A DNA stretch of 64,000 bases from contig NC_030853.1 in NCBI RefSeq assembly GCF_000208745.1, forward strand, positions 25,967,908-26,031,907, written 5' to 3'. How positions within the stretch are numbered: position 1 is the first letter of the stretch; each line of letters starts with the position of its first letter. This DNA comes from Theobroma cacao. Lineage: Eukaryota > Streptophyta > Magnoliopsida > Malvales > Malvaceae. A program made the position numbers and the translations under genes. This document shows, one piece after another, positions 11,043 to 22,702 of this stretch. The notes beneath the pieces were generated by a model. That model did no database searches and was not told where the DNA came from. It worked only from the letters and a program-made list of their open reading frames with translations.

Positions 11043-12619
11043 ACTAGCAAAGTTTAACTAGGATGTTCCGATCAATATATAATTTAGATATTCAGAAATG
11101 GAATGCCAAAATTAGGACAATGAAAGGAGCTGGAATTGTAACACTACAATAATGTCAGTGATGATAATCGCAACGTTATGTTTTTAAATAATGATGTGTT
11201 ATTATCTGTACAGGTATTCAGGCTTGGCCTATTAATTGCTATCTTTCCTTAGAAGGGTTATGTCCAGGGTCTGGATCTCCCCTGCACCTTAAACTTCCTC
11301 GTATTTGCCAAATGGTAAAACATCAAATTAATGCTTTGCTTGTTTTGATAAAAGAATATTCTAAGCATACTAATTAAGTGACAGAGTAACGTATTCAAGC
11401 TTTAATCGGTGGCTATAAAATGAAACAAACCACCCCCACCCCCTGTTGGTGTATGTCTAATGTTATAGTATGTGTTAAGAGTCCTAATTTGCAGCTAGAT
11501 CAAAGAAAAGCATTAGCGGTTGTTGGGATGCTTGATTGTTGTGAGTGGGCGAGCTGGCTAAGATCAATGCTTAAGAGGGGTCAGTATCATAAGTTATTAG
11601 TACTGTTAATTAGGGAGAGGATTGCTGCTGAAACTGTATAGATCAGGAGTTTGAGTCATGGACCATGCTTATATGTGTGAATTTATTAATGCTTTGGACT
11701 AACCTTTCTTCTTCTCTCTGTGTTTCTCTCAAAGACGAGCAATGTTGTCCCATCAACTGCAGACACATACAGGCTCAGTTAAACAACTCTGTACACCACA
11801 AATATACAATTTAAAGCACATAAACTCATACTCGTGAACTGAGCCAAAGCATGGATACCGCTCTAACAAAGGTCATTCACTCAGTTGCAAGGGTCTCACT
11901 CTAATCAACAAAGGTTAATGCAAAAAAAAAAAAAAAAAACAATGGTTAATGCCACTTTAGCCAAAATGTTAAGCTGCATGAATTCACCATGACAAGGTTT
12001 CCATAACTGATACGTCCATCGTTTCCAGTACTTCAAATGCTGAGTATTCTATAGACTGTGGCATTCATGTACTATAATAAGATAATGAGGTTTTTAATAT
12101 TTCAGATAATTCAAAGAAAAAGGAAGTTGCTCAAACCATTAGGTTAAAATGTAAATCTTGAGAATTATCTTCCTCGATAACATTAAAATAGAGAATACTC
12201 AGTAAGATTAAAATTTAACATTATTTATATCGAGATAAACAATCTTCCTAATTAAATCAACTTTATCGATAGTGTATATAACAATATAATACATTATTAT
12301 ACAATAATACATAAAGATACCTATATAGATAAAACATGTCAAATATTGGATAAATACAACATATGTATGTTGAAACTACTTGTGTAATTTTGAAAATTTT
12401 GATGCCTACAAATGTTTAAGCATACATATTTTTGTATAATTTTGAAAATTAGGATGTCTACCTATATTGTTAGAATGACTTTGGATTAATAAATAGTACA
12501 AAATTTATAGTAATATAGTAGTAAATATTGCTTAAGTTTAAGTTCATATAAACGTGACATTTAATTTACTTGGGGAAAAAAAGTAAAAAATAATAATAAT
12601 AAAGTGTGTTTTTGAGACA
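11043..12619. other. 3' flank of the transporter gene and intergenic region
   Basis: The first few hundred bases should contain the transporter 3'UTR. A poly-A run lies at about 11922-11939. The 73-codon frame at 11420-11641 shows no recognisable features. Nothing else is supportable. Confidence 0.45.
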
Positions 12620-12746
12620 TGGGCCACCCTGGCCTTAAATGGTATGGGCCACAGGAACTTTTATAATTTCATGGGCCGAATATGGACCGGAAGCATTAGC
12701 GAGTCTGAAAGGATAAAAAAGAAAGGTGGCCCAATCAAATTGGGCC
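12620..12746. promoter_or_regulatory. Cluster of five TGGGCC/GGCCCA (site II-type) elements
   Basis: TGGGCC occurs at 12620, 12645, 12672 and 12741, and GGCCCA at 12728, all within 127 bp and 128-254 bp upstream of the FAM32A-like ATG. Such site II elements, targets of TCP factors, are typical of promoters of constitutively active plant genes for ribosome, RNA-processing and mitochondrial functions. The motifs are seen directly; their function is inferred. Confidence 0.6.
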
Positions 12747-12873
12747 GCCTAAGGCCTAATTTATTTCAGTAAAAGAAAAAGGAGTCTCTGTAAAATTCAG
12801 AAATCATCAACCAGAGAGAAATAAAAAGGGGCTAACCAGGAGAAGAAGAAGAAGAGCAGTGCCAAACCAAACC

Positions 12874-13227
12874 ATGTCGTCGGATCCCTACGAGAGAGCG
12901 AAAGGAGGAAGACTGACCTTCAAAGGAGGAAGCTTAGCCACTCGCAAATCCATCGACAAAGGCAAGAAGAAGCACAAGAAGAAAAAGAACGCCGACGACG
13001 AATCTCAGCCTTCCCACGACGACGTCGCAGCCGCTTCCGCCGTTGAAGGCGCCGAACCGGGAGGAGATGTGTACACGATCGACGCGGCTAAAAAGATGAA
13101 GTACGAGGAGCTGTTCCCCGTGGAGGCTAAGAAGTTCTGTTACGATCCCAAAAATCCTCAAGCCAAGTCGGTGGAACAAGCCCTCGATGATCGAGTCAAG
13201 AAAAAGGCTGATCGTTACTGTAAATGA
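12874..13227 (+). CDS. FAM32A-like protein
   Basis: A single-exon gene for a small, lysine-rich 117-residue protein. The start is the ATG in ACCATGTC at 12874; the open frame reaches 15 bases further up only through a GTG. The protein opens MSSDPYERAKGGRLTFKGG. It has a basic nuclear-type KGKKKHKKKK cluster near residues 29-38, a variable acidic and alanine-rich middle, and a conserved C-terminal half (Y-T-x-D-A-A-K-K-M-K-Y-E-E-L-F-P, then DDRVKKKADRYCK). This N- and C-terminal pattern is that of eukaryotic FAM32A. Human FAM32A is a component of late (C*/P) spliceosomes, where it helps hold the 3' exon; a similar nuclear role here is inferred. Site II elements upstream suit broad expression. 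Confidence 0.88.
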   Translation: MSSDPYERAKGGRLTFKGGSLATRKSIDKGKKKHKKKKNADDESQPSHDDVAAASAVEGAEPGGDVYTIDAAKKMKYEELFPVEAKKFCYDPKNPQAKSVEQALDDRVKKKADRYCK

Positions 13228-14029
13228 GCTTCAATTGTTGCTTAAAATTAAAGCTTTCTGTGTTATTAGTGAACAATTTAGAAATTAATTGCAATGCTTC
13301 TGTTTAAGGGTTTCGGCTCAAATTCCTCATTCCCACTTGCATTACTCTCCCAATTTTCTGAATGTTTGTGGTTTGTGTCGAGGTTAGAGTTTCAGGGTTC
13401 TAAACAAATCAAATTATGAAAAATTTTACTCTGATTAGTATTCCATAAGCCATTGCAACTTTGACACTGACCAAACTCATAACATCACAGCAATTGTTAC
13501 ACCCTTGCTGAAGTAGAAACAATTGACACACTTGTAAAATATCATTCTATCATCTTGACTCAACTGCATTAGGTGCTGACTCAGATTTCAGTTTCTAACT
13601 CACGGGTTTGCTCTCTGCTCTTTATATAAACTTGTGTGTGCTGGATTCTGGCTAAGCATCTTTGTTCATACCCTTTCTTCTTTTTATAAATTCTATAATT
13701 TGAATTTAGAATTTCTACTCAAAATCCATCTTATCTTTATTACTTAAATCAAAATTTAATTTGGTGTTGCGACTATAATTGGGGATTGCAATATTATTAA
13801 TTTTACGATTGAGAATTAATTCATTATTATTGAAATTGTAAATTTTTTCATCAAACGTATGATTAAAATTAAAAATACAGACCAATGGTAATACTAATCG
13901 AACTCTAAAACACCAGATACAGTATTATGAGAAAACAAAGTTGATTCAAACATAAACTATTATGAATTGTAAATATCAGTTTTATTTTATCAATGGTAAA
14001 AAGATGTATGTAAGAAAACTAAAAATGAA
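13228..14029. other. 3' flank of the FAM32A-like gene and duplicated defensin-like flank
   Basis: No gene is seen. From about 13690 the sequence is recognisably similar to 17090-17460, the downstream flank of an intact defensin-like gene. So the duplicated segment extends beyond the coding remnant at 14030-14206. Confidence 0.5.
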
Positions 14030-14206
14030 TTGGTAAGGGTGATGACAAATGCAAGTATATCAGGAGTATTGATGGTGAAGCAAAATCCATAAGCATCTTG
14101 TCATATTTCATCCTGCAACTGTTGAAGCATTCATCTACTGCGCAACCTCCTCCATAGCCGAGTACATCACAATTGCCAATAGCATTTGCCACCATTGACT
14201 TATTTC
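14030..14206 (-). pseudogene. Broken defensin-like gene copy (exon 2 only)
   Basis: This is closely related to exon 2 of the two intact defensin-like genes at 17465-17994 and 22074-22606. It keeps the acceptor (CGCACAG) and the first four cysteines of the pattern. A one-base deletion at 14100/14101 then shifts the frame, and a further small length change occurs downstream, so the last four cysteines are lost from the reading frame. The signal-peptide exon was not found in the several hundred bases upstream on this strand, where similarity to the other copies stops just after the acceptor. It is therefore non-functional as a secreted cysteine-rich peptide. Confidence 0.8.
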
Positions 14207-15730
14207 CTGTGCGAAATAATTCAAAGTTTTTGTCTTTTTGAAAATTAAGAACTTCATAGATCAGCAGGACTAAAAGGTTCCCTGGAACTTTACAAAAGCA
14301 GGCCTCTGATTTTGAGACTTGAACACAAGCTTATCAACCCAAAATCAGGGACATCAACCTCGATAGCTGCAGCATGAGCAACTTGGTATCAGTATCTAAA
14401 AAATTCCTGGCTGCCAACTATTTACAGAGCTATCCAGAGAACTAGCTCATACACTGACACTGCATGCATAAAACATCCCAAACCCAACTTCACATATACA
14501 ATTGGCACATTCATTAGATAATTACCATTCTCCCCAATAATCGCAACAGAACCCTTTTCCACATGAAAGGCAATAATTGATCTAACTCAGCTCTGCACAT
14601 CACGATCTCAGCAAATCTCTTTCGCAGAAGCCTCATATGTTTCAATAAGAGCAAGTATGAGTAATAACAGCAGCACAACTACTATACCTGTCTTGTTCTT
14701 CCCTTTTGTTTTCCTTACCAGAAGAGAGGTAAAAAAAAAAAATGCAGCAAACCACTCCTCCGAGAAAGTTCATAGTTCAAACTCCAAATAATTGAAACTT
14801 TATGGTTCAACCTCCAAAGATGTTGATATATATATACATACAAATCAAACTTACAATCACAATCAAATTCTCGATTTACATGACATAACTTCTACATTTA
14901 ACAAACGAATTAATTAATAAATAATCAAAGTTACTCGTTTATCATCATCGATCTTCATTACATCTAACGGCTAAGATAAAATCAATATTTCCTTACAAAT
15001 ATTTACCAATTATATTAATATGCAACTTTCCCCTTTTACTCTCTATTCCTTTCCTTCCTGTCGCTTCCCTTTATCACCCAACGTCAGTATTAATTTTCCC
15101 TCCGTTTGCGCTTCATATCTTCCTGGTTAATATAAATGCAACGTACGCAAACAGTGAGGTAGCCATACTATGGATTGATGATGGTAACTTTAAAGAAACC
15201 GCCCCTTATTTTCTTGTTTGAACTTGTAGAAGAATTGAACCGTAACTGTCATTAATTGTGAAGTTGGAGTGACAGTGGGAATCAAATCCAAATTGGATAT
15301 TAAAAAAATAAAATCCAAGTTAACTATATTACTATTCATGAAAATAATAAAAAATATTTGATTTAGTCTCTATCAAGTTTTGTTCTTCTTTTATTGTGAT
15401 TAGATAGAAGAGACATTCCAACATGAAAAACAACCTTGAAAGCCTTTAGCCGCAATCGAATCATTCTTGTCTGGACTAAAGGTGTCACTTTCTTGTAATA
15501 TTTTCTAATCGTACCACCATCATGTTCGGGTGGTATATGTATGCATTTAGCTGCAAGAAAAAGGTCTTCTGCTCATCAAGGTTAAGGACTTCACTCAAAC
15601 CATTTCAGTTAATCAATATCAATTTGCCTTTCATAAAAAAAAAATTAATTAATAACCCCTCACCATTTAGAAAGAGATAAATAACAAAATAAGAAACAAA
15701 TTAATCTAGAATTACAAATTAATCTAGATA

Positions 15731-15875
15731 TAATGATCCTTCTCTTTTATTTTATAGATCAAAGGGTTATTTTAGAGCCATATAATTTGCATATTGCACA
15801 TAAAAATTTAATTCTAGAATTACAATTTGCTTGATAGGATGAATATTAACAAATTTATGATTGGTTTTTTGCAGT
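15731..15875. repeat. Direct repeat, copy 1 of 2
   Basis: About 145 bp shared with 16399-16542. Landmarks are GGTTATTTTAGAGCCATATA, then CAATTTGCTTGATAGGATGA and a T-run followed by GCAGTG. The two copies are in the same orientation about 670 bp apart. No coding content and no recognised element family. Confidence 0.75.
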
Positions 15876-16398
15876 GACATAGCCAGAAAACTCCTAGTTC
15901 ATATAATTAATCATACTTTTCAAAAAGAATCATACATAACAAAAGAAACACTAAGTTATTATATCATTTGAACAATATATGCATAGAATTCAAATTTAAA
16001 ATAAAAATTAAATATGTTATCCATTATTTTAGAAAAAAATATGAAATTAAATATGTTATCATTTGAAGACAACTTCTTCAAAGAAAGTCAAAAAAAAAAA
16101 TGAAAGTGATCTGAGATTTTTGTAATTCTCGTTGGTGTGTTGCACTTATAGTTATAGGTTGGATCAATCACCCACTTAACTTATAATCTTTTATTTTTTT
16201 TTAACTTTAACTTGGAAAGCAAGTTAATTAAGCCTTAGTTTTGACTGGTTTCTTATGTTAATTAAATACCACCTCACCATATGGCTGGGATCTATTGATT
16301 TGTGCCTTACTAGCTAACACCTGCACACTACTCATGACATCCAACTTCCTAATTCTTACATCTATAAATGACTAACAATTTAGTTTAAGGAAAATTGT

Positions 16399-16542
16399 AA
16401 TAATCCTTTTCCTTTTTTTATTAGTCAAATGGTTATTTTAGAGCCATATAATTTACATATTGCAGACAAAACTTTAATTCTGGAATCACAATTTGCTTGA
16501 TAGGATGAATATTAACAAAATCATTATTGTTTTTTTGCAGTG
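16399..16542. repeat. Direct repeat, copy 2 of 2
   Basis: Same-orientation partner of 15731-15875, diverged by scattered substitutions and a few indels. The pair may record a local duplication or two insertions of one small element. Confidence 0.75.
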
Positions 16543-17464
16543 CAATTAGGCTTTCTTGACTTATAGTTGCTAAATGATTAAATTAGACATGACTGGGGAG
16601 ATAGGTTTGAATTTTGTTATCAAAGGTATGAATCGTAATTGCACCGTCAAGCCCAATTGTGTTGCATCATGGGATAAACTTACAGAAATTTGTCTTAATC
16701 ACTGACACTAAATAATGTTTAAACTCTACATAAACGGATTTAAACATTTGTCCCTTTCAACAAAAAAATTTGTCAAAATTAGACCATACCCAATCATCAT
16801 GAGGTAAAGAGTTAAACAAGATATATTGGATTGTTGTGGTCTTACCGCAATGTCCTTCATTGAAATTGTCTTTAAAGATTTTGCCTTTTAAATTTCATTT
16901 AATTTTATTGAAATTAAGAAAATACTAATGACTTCGTTACAGAGAATAATAAAGCATTTACGGATCATCACGTAGAGACAAAGAATGTAGAAATTAACAA
17001 AAGAAAGTTTGAATTAATTTGAACAGTAAATCATAATTATGAAAGTAGTTTTTATTCTTTTTTCTATTTATCGTAGACAACACTATAATTTGAATTTAAC
17101 ATTTCTATTCAAGATGAATTTTATCTTTATTACTTGAACCAAATTTCAATTTGATGTTGCCACTATAATTGGAGATTGCAATAAAAAACTATGATTGAAA
17201 GTAATTGTGATCGAAGGTATTTGTTATTTTTACCATCAAGAACTAATTTATTATAATTGAAACTGTATTTTTTTAACATTACGTTTGCGATTGACATTAA
17301 TGATTATAATCAAATACAGAACAATCATAATACTAATCGAACTCTAAACAACAAGTATAGTATTATAACAAACAACGTTGATTCAAATATAAATTATTTT
17401 AGATTATACGCATCAATTTATTTATGGATAGTAAAAAGATGCATATAATAAAACTAGAAATAAA

Positions 17465-17994
17465 TTAACAAGGATGACGACACATGCAAGTATCATTAGG
17501 AGTTTTGATGGCGTAGCAAAATCCATGAGCATCTTGCCCATATTTCATCCTGCAACTGTTGAAGCATTCGTCTATTGCGCAGCCTCCTCCATGGCCAAGT
17601 ACATCACAACTGCCAATAGCATTGGCCATCATTGACTCATTGCCTGTGCCAAATAATTTATATATAAATGGATCAAAGCCTCACATGGTGAAATTTATAT
17701 ATAAATTTACAGTTTTCAAAAACCTATTTTTCATTATTGAGAGAAGATACTGTCTAGAAAAGATACAATTATACTTTAAATATTCATGGAAAAAAACATA
17801 AATAAAGAATCAGGTTAAGCATATTATAGGGTTGTGCTTCAAGTTAAACCTAAGTGTGTTTTTCTCTAAATATCTGAGTTCAAACATATACAGGATAAAA
17901 AAGAACAAAATAATAATAAGCTTTTAATATAAGAATTACCTGCAGTAATGAAGAGAACAAGAAGGAAAATGGCAGAAAATGGAAGGCTTTTCAT
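17465..17994 (-). CDS. Defensin-like secreted cysteine-rich peptide, copy A
   Basis: A two-exon gene. Exon 1 (17994-17940) encodes a hydrophobic signal peptide beginning MKSLPFSAIFLLVLF. A 296-bp GT-AG intron interrupts the codon in phase 1. Exon 2 (17643-17465) encodes the mature peptide and ends in TAA. Total 77 residues. The eight cysteines are spaced C-x8-C-x4-C-x3-C-x11-C-x9-C-x1-C-x3-C, with a GFC...CMC gamma-core, as in plant defensin-like CS-alpha-beta peptides. Such peptides are secreted and act in defence or in signalling; which applies here cannot be told. The intron after the signal peptide is standard for the family. Copy B is nearly identical in the mature region, and a frameshifted relative lies at 14030-14206. 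Confidence 0.88.
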
Positions 17995-18074
17995 GACTTA
18001 ATTCTATACTATGTGCTAGGAATATTAAGAGAGAGTGTGAGGAATGAGGATGATATGGTATGCTTGAGTGGGAA

Positions 18075-18083
18075 TATTTATAG
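18075..18083 (-). promoter_or_regulatory. TATA box of defensin-like copy A
   Basis: CTATAAATA on the minus strand, 81-89 bp upstream of the ATG. The same element is kept at the equivalent place in copy B, which suggests both promoters remain intact. Confidence 0.65.
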
Positions 18084-19429
18084 GCAATATCTTGAGAGAA
18101 GGAATTTCTATGTAACCTTCTTTGCTATATAGTCTGTGGTGTGTGAAGGTTGAATTTTTCTACCTAATGTTTTAATTATAGTGAAAGAATTTCCTCGAGA
18201 TTTTCTAGACCAATGCGAAATCTGCTCAAATTAATGCTAAGTTGCTAACCATATTTATAGTCAAACTGTCTGAAATTTTCCTGGAATATTCAGTTGGGTC
18301 AATTAAAGTAATTAATTATAAGCTGATCAACTGGAATTTGGTCTAATTAATATCACGAGGAAATTTCTCTCAGTTTTTTTATTATATTAAATTCCCATCT
18401 TCTTAAATTTTTCATTTGTTTGTCAGTCTTGATTCACGTTTAGTTGACACGTCAATTCAATAGATGGAAAGATGTATATCATTGAAATTGTGGAAAGTGA
18501 AAAGGTATAAAAACAAATAAAAAAAATTAATTACACCAAGTAAATATTCTTATTAATTATACCGCCGTAACACAAGGTTTAAGTTATTTGTCGTGAATGA
18601 TGAAACCGACAAAGAAAGGAAAAAATTTTAATTTTCGTTTGATACTTTATTGAGTCTTTGTCCACTTTTAGTTGAAATGTCAACTTCAATAGACGGAAAG
18701 AAATATATCACACATTAAGTCCCCAAGCCATTGTGGCTGTGGCAAGTGAAAAGAATACTTAAAAAAGAAAAAGAAATAATATAAAGCAAATATATAGTCT
18801 TATTAATATATGTCCCCGTAAGACAAGGTTTAAGTTGTTTGTTATGAAAGATGAAAAAAGTTTTAATTTAATTTAATTTATATTAAATTTTGTTCGATAT
18901 TTTCTTGACATTACTTTATAATATATTTTAATCCTTATTCATGTATATAGAATTTCGATAAATATATGAAAAGTAAGATATTTGAAAAGTAATGGGAACG
19001 AACCAAATCCGTTAACCACTAGTAGACAGACGACTTAGTATAAATTAAAAGCAATTGCTAGAGTTAATGCTTTCAAAATATTTCTGGCCCTTGACAATGC
19101 TTTACCTAAACTTTTCACATCATTGCAATGGATATTTAGTTCTCAAAACTTGTTATCAACGTAATATCTTAAATGTGAATATAAGAATTTATCGACCGAT
19201 TGAAACTTAAATGTGAATATAAAAATTTTTCGATAGATCGAAATGTATGATCTGTAATTAACATTTCAAATATAAATATAAAAACTTTTCAAGTCTCATT
19301 TTTTATACATCTTTTTGTGAAAATTAAATATCATAATCAAATCACTAAACGCTCTAAATGATAGATTTATTCATGAAAATCACACTAATAGAAATGTTAT
19401 AATAATAGAAACATAACTCACATTTCTCC
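18084..19429. other. Upstream region of defensin-like copy A
   Basis: No gene is seen. From about 18400 it contains noncoding sequence shared with unit 2 of the segmental duplication (about 23000-24020). Confidence 0.45.
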
Positions 19430-19874
19430 ATAGATGTTGCCAAGATGTATCTCGCACAAGGGTCCAATCCCGGTGATATCTCTACCAATGATTTCCCTTC
19501 TCATCCTATGCAATTGGAATCCTAAAGGCTATATTTCACCATTCAAAACAATTTCTTTGGGAGCTGAACAAGTTAGAAGGGAAAGAACCTACGACCACAA
19601 GAACATCTTCTTGACATCCAAGTTGAGTAAAATAAATCAAGCATGAGCCTCTGCGTAAAAGACCATAGATTAAGTAACTAGTTCAACTTTTACTCTTGAT
19701 TTCTTCTCTATCATTTAACAGAAATGGATAGTGGAAAATCTTTGTCAGGGTACCTCTCAAAGCATAAAATCATCAATGCTGATGGAGCACTAACACTGAT
19801 AACAAAATCTTACCTCACACTTGCAAAGTAAGCTCAATGAAATTCCCCTTAAATGATGATCTGAGCTCGTGATA

Positions 19875-20322
19875 TATAAGTTGCGTTTGGTATATTGTTG
19901 AGATTGTGATTGTTAATAATGTGATTGTTAAATATATGATTGCTGTGAATGTAATTGTTGAGAATATAACTTTTTAACGTTTAATATAATAAGAGAAAGT
20001 AATAATTGAAGGGAATGTGATTGTTGAGAGAATTATATTGTAATATTTAATTTGTAAGCATTTTACTAAAAATATAATGTAAATTGATAAAATTATCCTT
20101 ATATATAAAAAAACATATAAATTGAATAAATTTTTAATTTTTAATATAAAATTTGATATTTCAACTTTAAGCAATTAAGATAATAAATAATAACATTAAA
20201 AAATAACATAATATTTTTATATTAATTATTTAAATATTCAAACATGTAAAATTACTAAATATTTATTTTCACCTCAAACTTATAAAAATTAAAAATAAAA
20301 AACATTATCAAAGACAAATCTA
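19875..20322. mobile_element. 448-bp AT-rich insertion in the pseudogene exon, MITE-like
   Basis: Compared with the intact paralogue around 25230-25240, this copy has 448 extra bases flanked by a direct repeat TGATA (19870-19874 and 20323-20327). That suggests a 5-bp target-site duplication. The left end contains TTGCGTTTGGTA, followed by several variants of GTGATTGTT in tandem. Clear terminal inverted repeats were not seen and there is no coding capacity. A small non-autonomous DNA element is likely; the superfamily is unknown. Confidence 0.55.
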
Positions 20323-20327
20323 TGATA

Positions 20328-21654
20328 GATAACAATTTCAATGGAGATTTTGATAGCAACCAACCTTGAGACAGCTTCATGAATGCATCAATTCTCCCGA
20401 CCTAGTGAGATCAGAGATTAAAAATTTTATATGACAAAAGCAATGAAGTGCAAAACTGATAAGACTTTTTGAACCTCTCACTTTGATTTATTTGTACTCT
20501 TCACTATAAATCGTCTCAAACTATTTAAGATAATCACTTTTCCCACAAACCACTCCAATAAAGACTACCTGCAACAATTCAACAGATGCTGCCCCCTTAA
20601 TAAGGCAACTCAAATCATAGCCTAACATTTTCAAATGGGACAATAAAATATTCAAGACAGAATTACATGGTTGGTGTACTTTTACACAAATGTGTATACA
20701 ACAATTTATTGCAAACAGGACAGCAAAACTTGGCCAGAACTAGATATCAGCAGCATTACTTTTAGCACAGAAACAACAAGAATAATTAAAGTTTATGAGT
20801 AGTGGTGACTGCCGGGGAAAACAGGATCTAATTTGAAAGGCAAGAAGATGAGCGGTTAAAGGTTGGAATGAGCTAAGAGAAGGTCAAGCAGGCTGCTGTT
20901 CCAGGTTTAAAACTCTTCCTGTCATTAAAAACTGACTCAGTGTGAAATTAAGAAGAATATTGGTTGCTAATAGATAATAAAAATCATGTGATGGGACCAT
21001 AATTTGATAATAACCCTCTAATTCATGGGTGAATAAGTGGATATGAGTGGGTTGTAACGTTGTCTTCAGGGCAGATAACAGCAAGGTTGAGACGAAAGTG
21101 TATAGCCCATTAAAGGACTTATGCTTTTCCAAGAAATCACACTACACATGCACATTTGTGCAAAAATAAACATATGATAAATTGTGATTCAACCTTGTAG
21201 TGAGAACAACCAAAAAACAGTATGGTTCTTCTTATGCAAGTAAGTATCCAATGCCTGTTTAAATTGAGCCAAAAAAAATTGACATTGAAATAATGGAGAA
21301 TCAACAAACCATATCACCCATAGAAAGAAATATATTTTTGTAATTTTAGTGAAAATTTTTATTTTTTTTCCCTTTTTTTGAGTTTGATTGCATCAAATGG
21401 TAAGGAAACTGAACGAGATGACAGAACAACAAACGATTTCAATTGATTTATTTTAGTAACTTTCGTTAAAGTTTTGATTTTTTTCCTTTTTTGTAGTTTG
21501 ATTGCATCAAATGGGAAGGAAACTGAATATTTTCACATTCTTAAAAACACCTTTTTTTTTGTTTTCTTTTAGGTTGATTTCATATTGTTTATTCAATGAG
21601 ATTAACAGAACAACAGATGATTTTATATTTTCACATAAAACAATTATTCATGCC
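20328..21654. other. Decayed introns and exon remnants between pseudogene exons 11 and 8
   Basis: Apart from the exon 11 and 10 remnants noted above, this is intronic sequence homologous to 25250-26940 of the intact gene, with deletions. No independent gene is seen. Confidence 0.5.
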
Positions 21655-22073
21655 TCAACATTCTTAATCTCCATGGTACCATCCATAATCTTAACTAGCA
21701 ATTCATGATTCATTTGAGGTGGCTCAGAAATATCATCAATTGTTTTTTGGCACAACAAACCCTCTTAACTTTCGTGTTGTAATTATAATTGGTGTTTGTG
21801 ATAAAAAATTACGATTAAAAATAATTATAATGGAAAGTATCTCTTGTTTTTACGAGTGAGAATCTATTCATTATAATCAAAATTACATTTTTTTAACATT
21901 GTGCTTACGACTAAAAGTAATGATTACGATCAAATACACACAAATTATAATACTAATCAAACCGTAAACACACAATAACAAACGGTGTTGATTCAAACAT
22001 TAATCATTTTGGATTGTAAACATCCGTTTATTTATAGGTAGCAAAAAGATGCATATAATAAACTAAAAATGAA

Positions 22074-22606
22074 TTAACAAGGGTGACGACAAATGCAAGT
22101 ATCATTGGGTGCATTGATGGTGTAGCAAAATCCATGAGCATCTTGCCCATATTTCATCCTGCAACTGTTGAAGCATTCATCTATTGCGCAACCTCCTCCA
22201 TGGCCAAGTACATCACAACTGCCGATAGCATTTGCCATCCTTGACTCATTGCCTGTGGAAAATAATGTATATATAAATGGATCAAAGCCTCACAGGGTGA
22301 AAATATTTATATATAAATTTAAAGTTTTAAAAAACCTACTTTTCATTATTGAGAGAAGATATTGTCTAGAAAAGATACAATTACACTTCAAATATTCATG
22401 GAAAAAAACATAAATAAAGAATCAGGTTAAGCATATTATAGGGCTTTGCTTCAAGTTAAACCTAAGTGGGTTTGTCTCTAAATATCTTAGTTCAAACATA
22501 TATAGGATAAAAAAGAACAAAATAATAATAAGCTTTTAATATAAGAATTACCAGCAGAAAGCAAGAGAACAAGAAGGACAATGGCAGAAAATGAAAGGCT
22601 TTTCAT
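22074..22606 (-). CDS. Defensin-like secreted cysteine-rich peptide, copy B
   Basis: The tandem paralogue of copy A with the same two-exon structure: exon 1 22606-22552 (signal peptide MKSLSFSAIVLLVLLLSAG), intron of 299 bp in phase 1, exon 2 22252-22074 ending in TAA. It encodes 77 residues with all eight cysteines in identical spacing. In the mature part only a few residues differ from copy A: an R for M soon after the signal peptide, T-I-N-A for A-I-K-T after cysteine 5, and I for M between cysteines 6 and 7. Intron and flanks are also highly similar. It is intact and probably expressed; its target is unknown. Confidence 0.88.
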
Positions 22607-22693
22607 GACTTAATTCTGTTTAGAATATGCTAGGAATATTAAGAGAGAGTGTCTGAGGAATGAGGTTGGTATGATAGTATGCATAAGTGGGAG

Positions 22694-22702
22694 TATTTAT
22701 AG
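22694..22702 (-). promoter_or_regulatory. TATA box of defensin-like copy B
   Basis: CTATAAATA on the minus strand, 88-96 bp upstream of the ATG, matching the element of copy A. Confidence 0.65.

Larger units (their letters stand above)
14207..17089. other. Intergenic region without supported genes
   Basis: No coding exon is recognisable. A pair of diverged direct repeats (15731-15875 and 16399-16542) is listed separately. The remainder is AT-rich unique sequence. Confidence 0.4.
17150..21765. repeat. Segmental tandem duplication, unit 1
   Basis: Unit 1 holds an intact defensin-like gene (17465-17994) followed by a decayed partial copy of the coiled-coil gene (19430-21765). Matching landmarks in unit 2 (21766-27050) include the defensin-like exons and intron, the shared noncoding stretch 19070-19540 versus 23690-24480, and the exon remnants. 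Unit 1 ends abruptly at 21765 inside what is exon 8 of the coiled-coil gene in unit 2. Unit 1 has lost several segments relative to unit 2. Confidence 0.82.
19430..21765 (-). pseudogene. Truncated, decayed copy of the coiled-coil gene
   Basis: This carries remnants of exons 8, 10 and 11 of the gene at 24193-29033. The exon 8 remnant (about 21655-21765) is cut off at the duplication breakpoint, and its donor GT reads GC. Exon 9 is absent where unit 2 has it. The exon 10 remnant (about 20482-20570) has an in-frame TAG just after its acceptor and lacks 33 bases present in the intact gene plus further bases inside. The exon 11 remnant (about 19814-20409) is split by a 448-bp insertion and has lost its 5' end. 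The last exon is deleted. No product is possible. Confidence 0.82.

Noticed and set aside
11540..11660. Possible SINE with TGGCTAAGATCA and GAGTTTGAGTC
   Set aside because: The box-like motifs are too far apart and degenerate, with no tail or target duplication.
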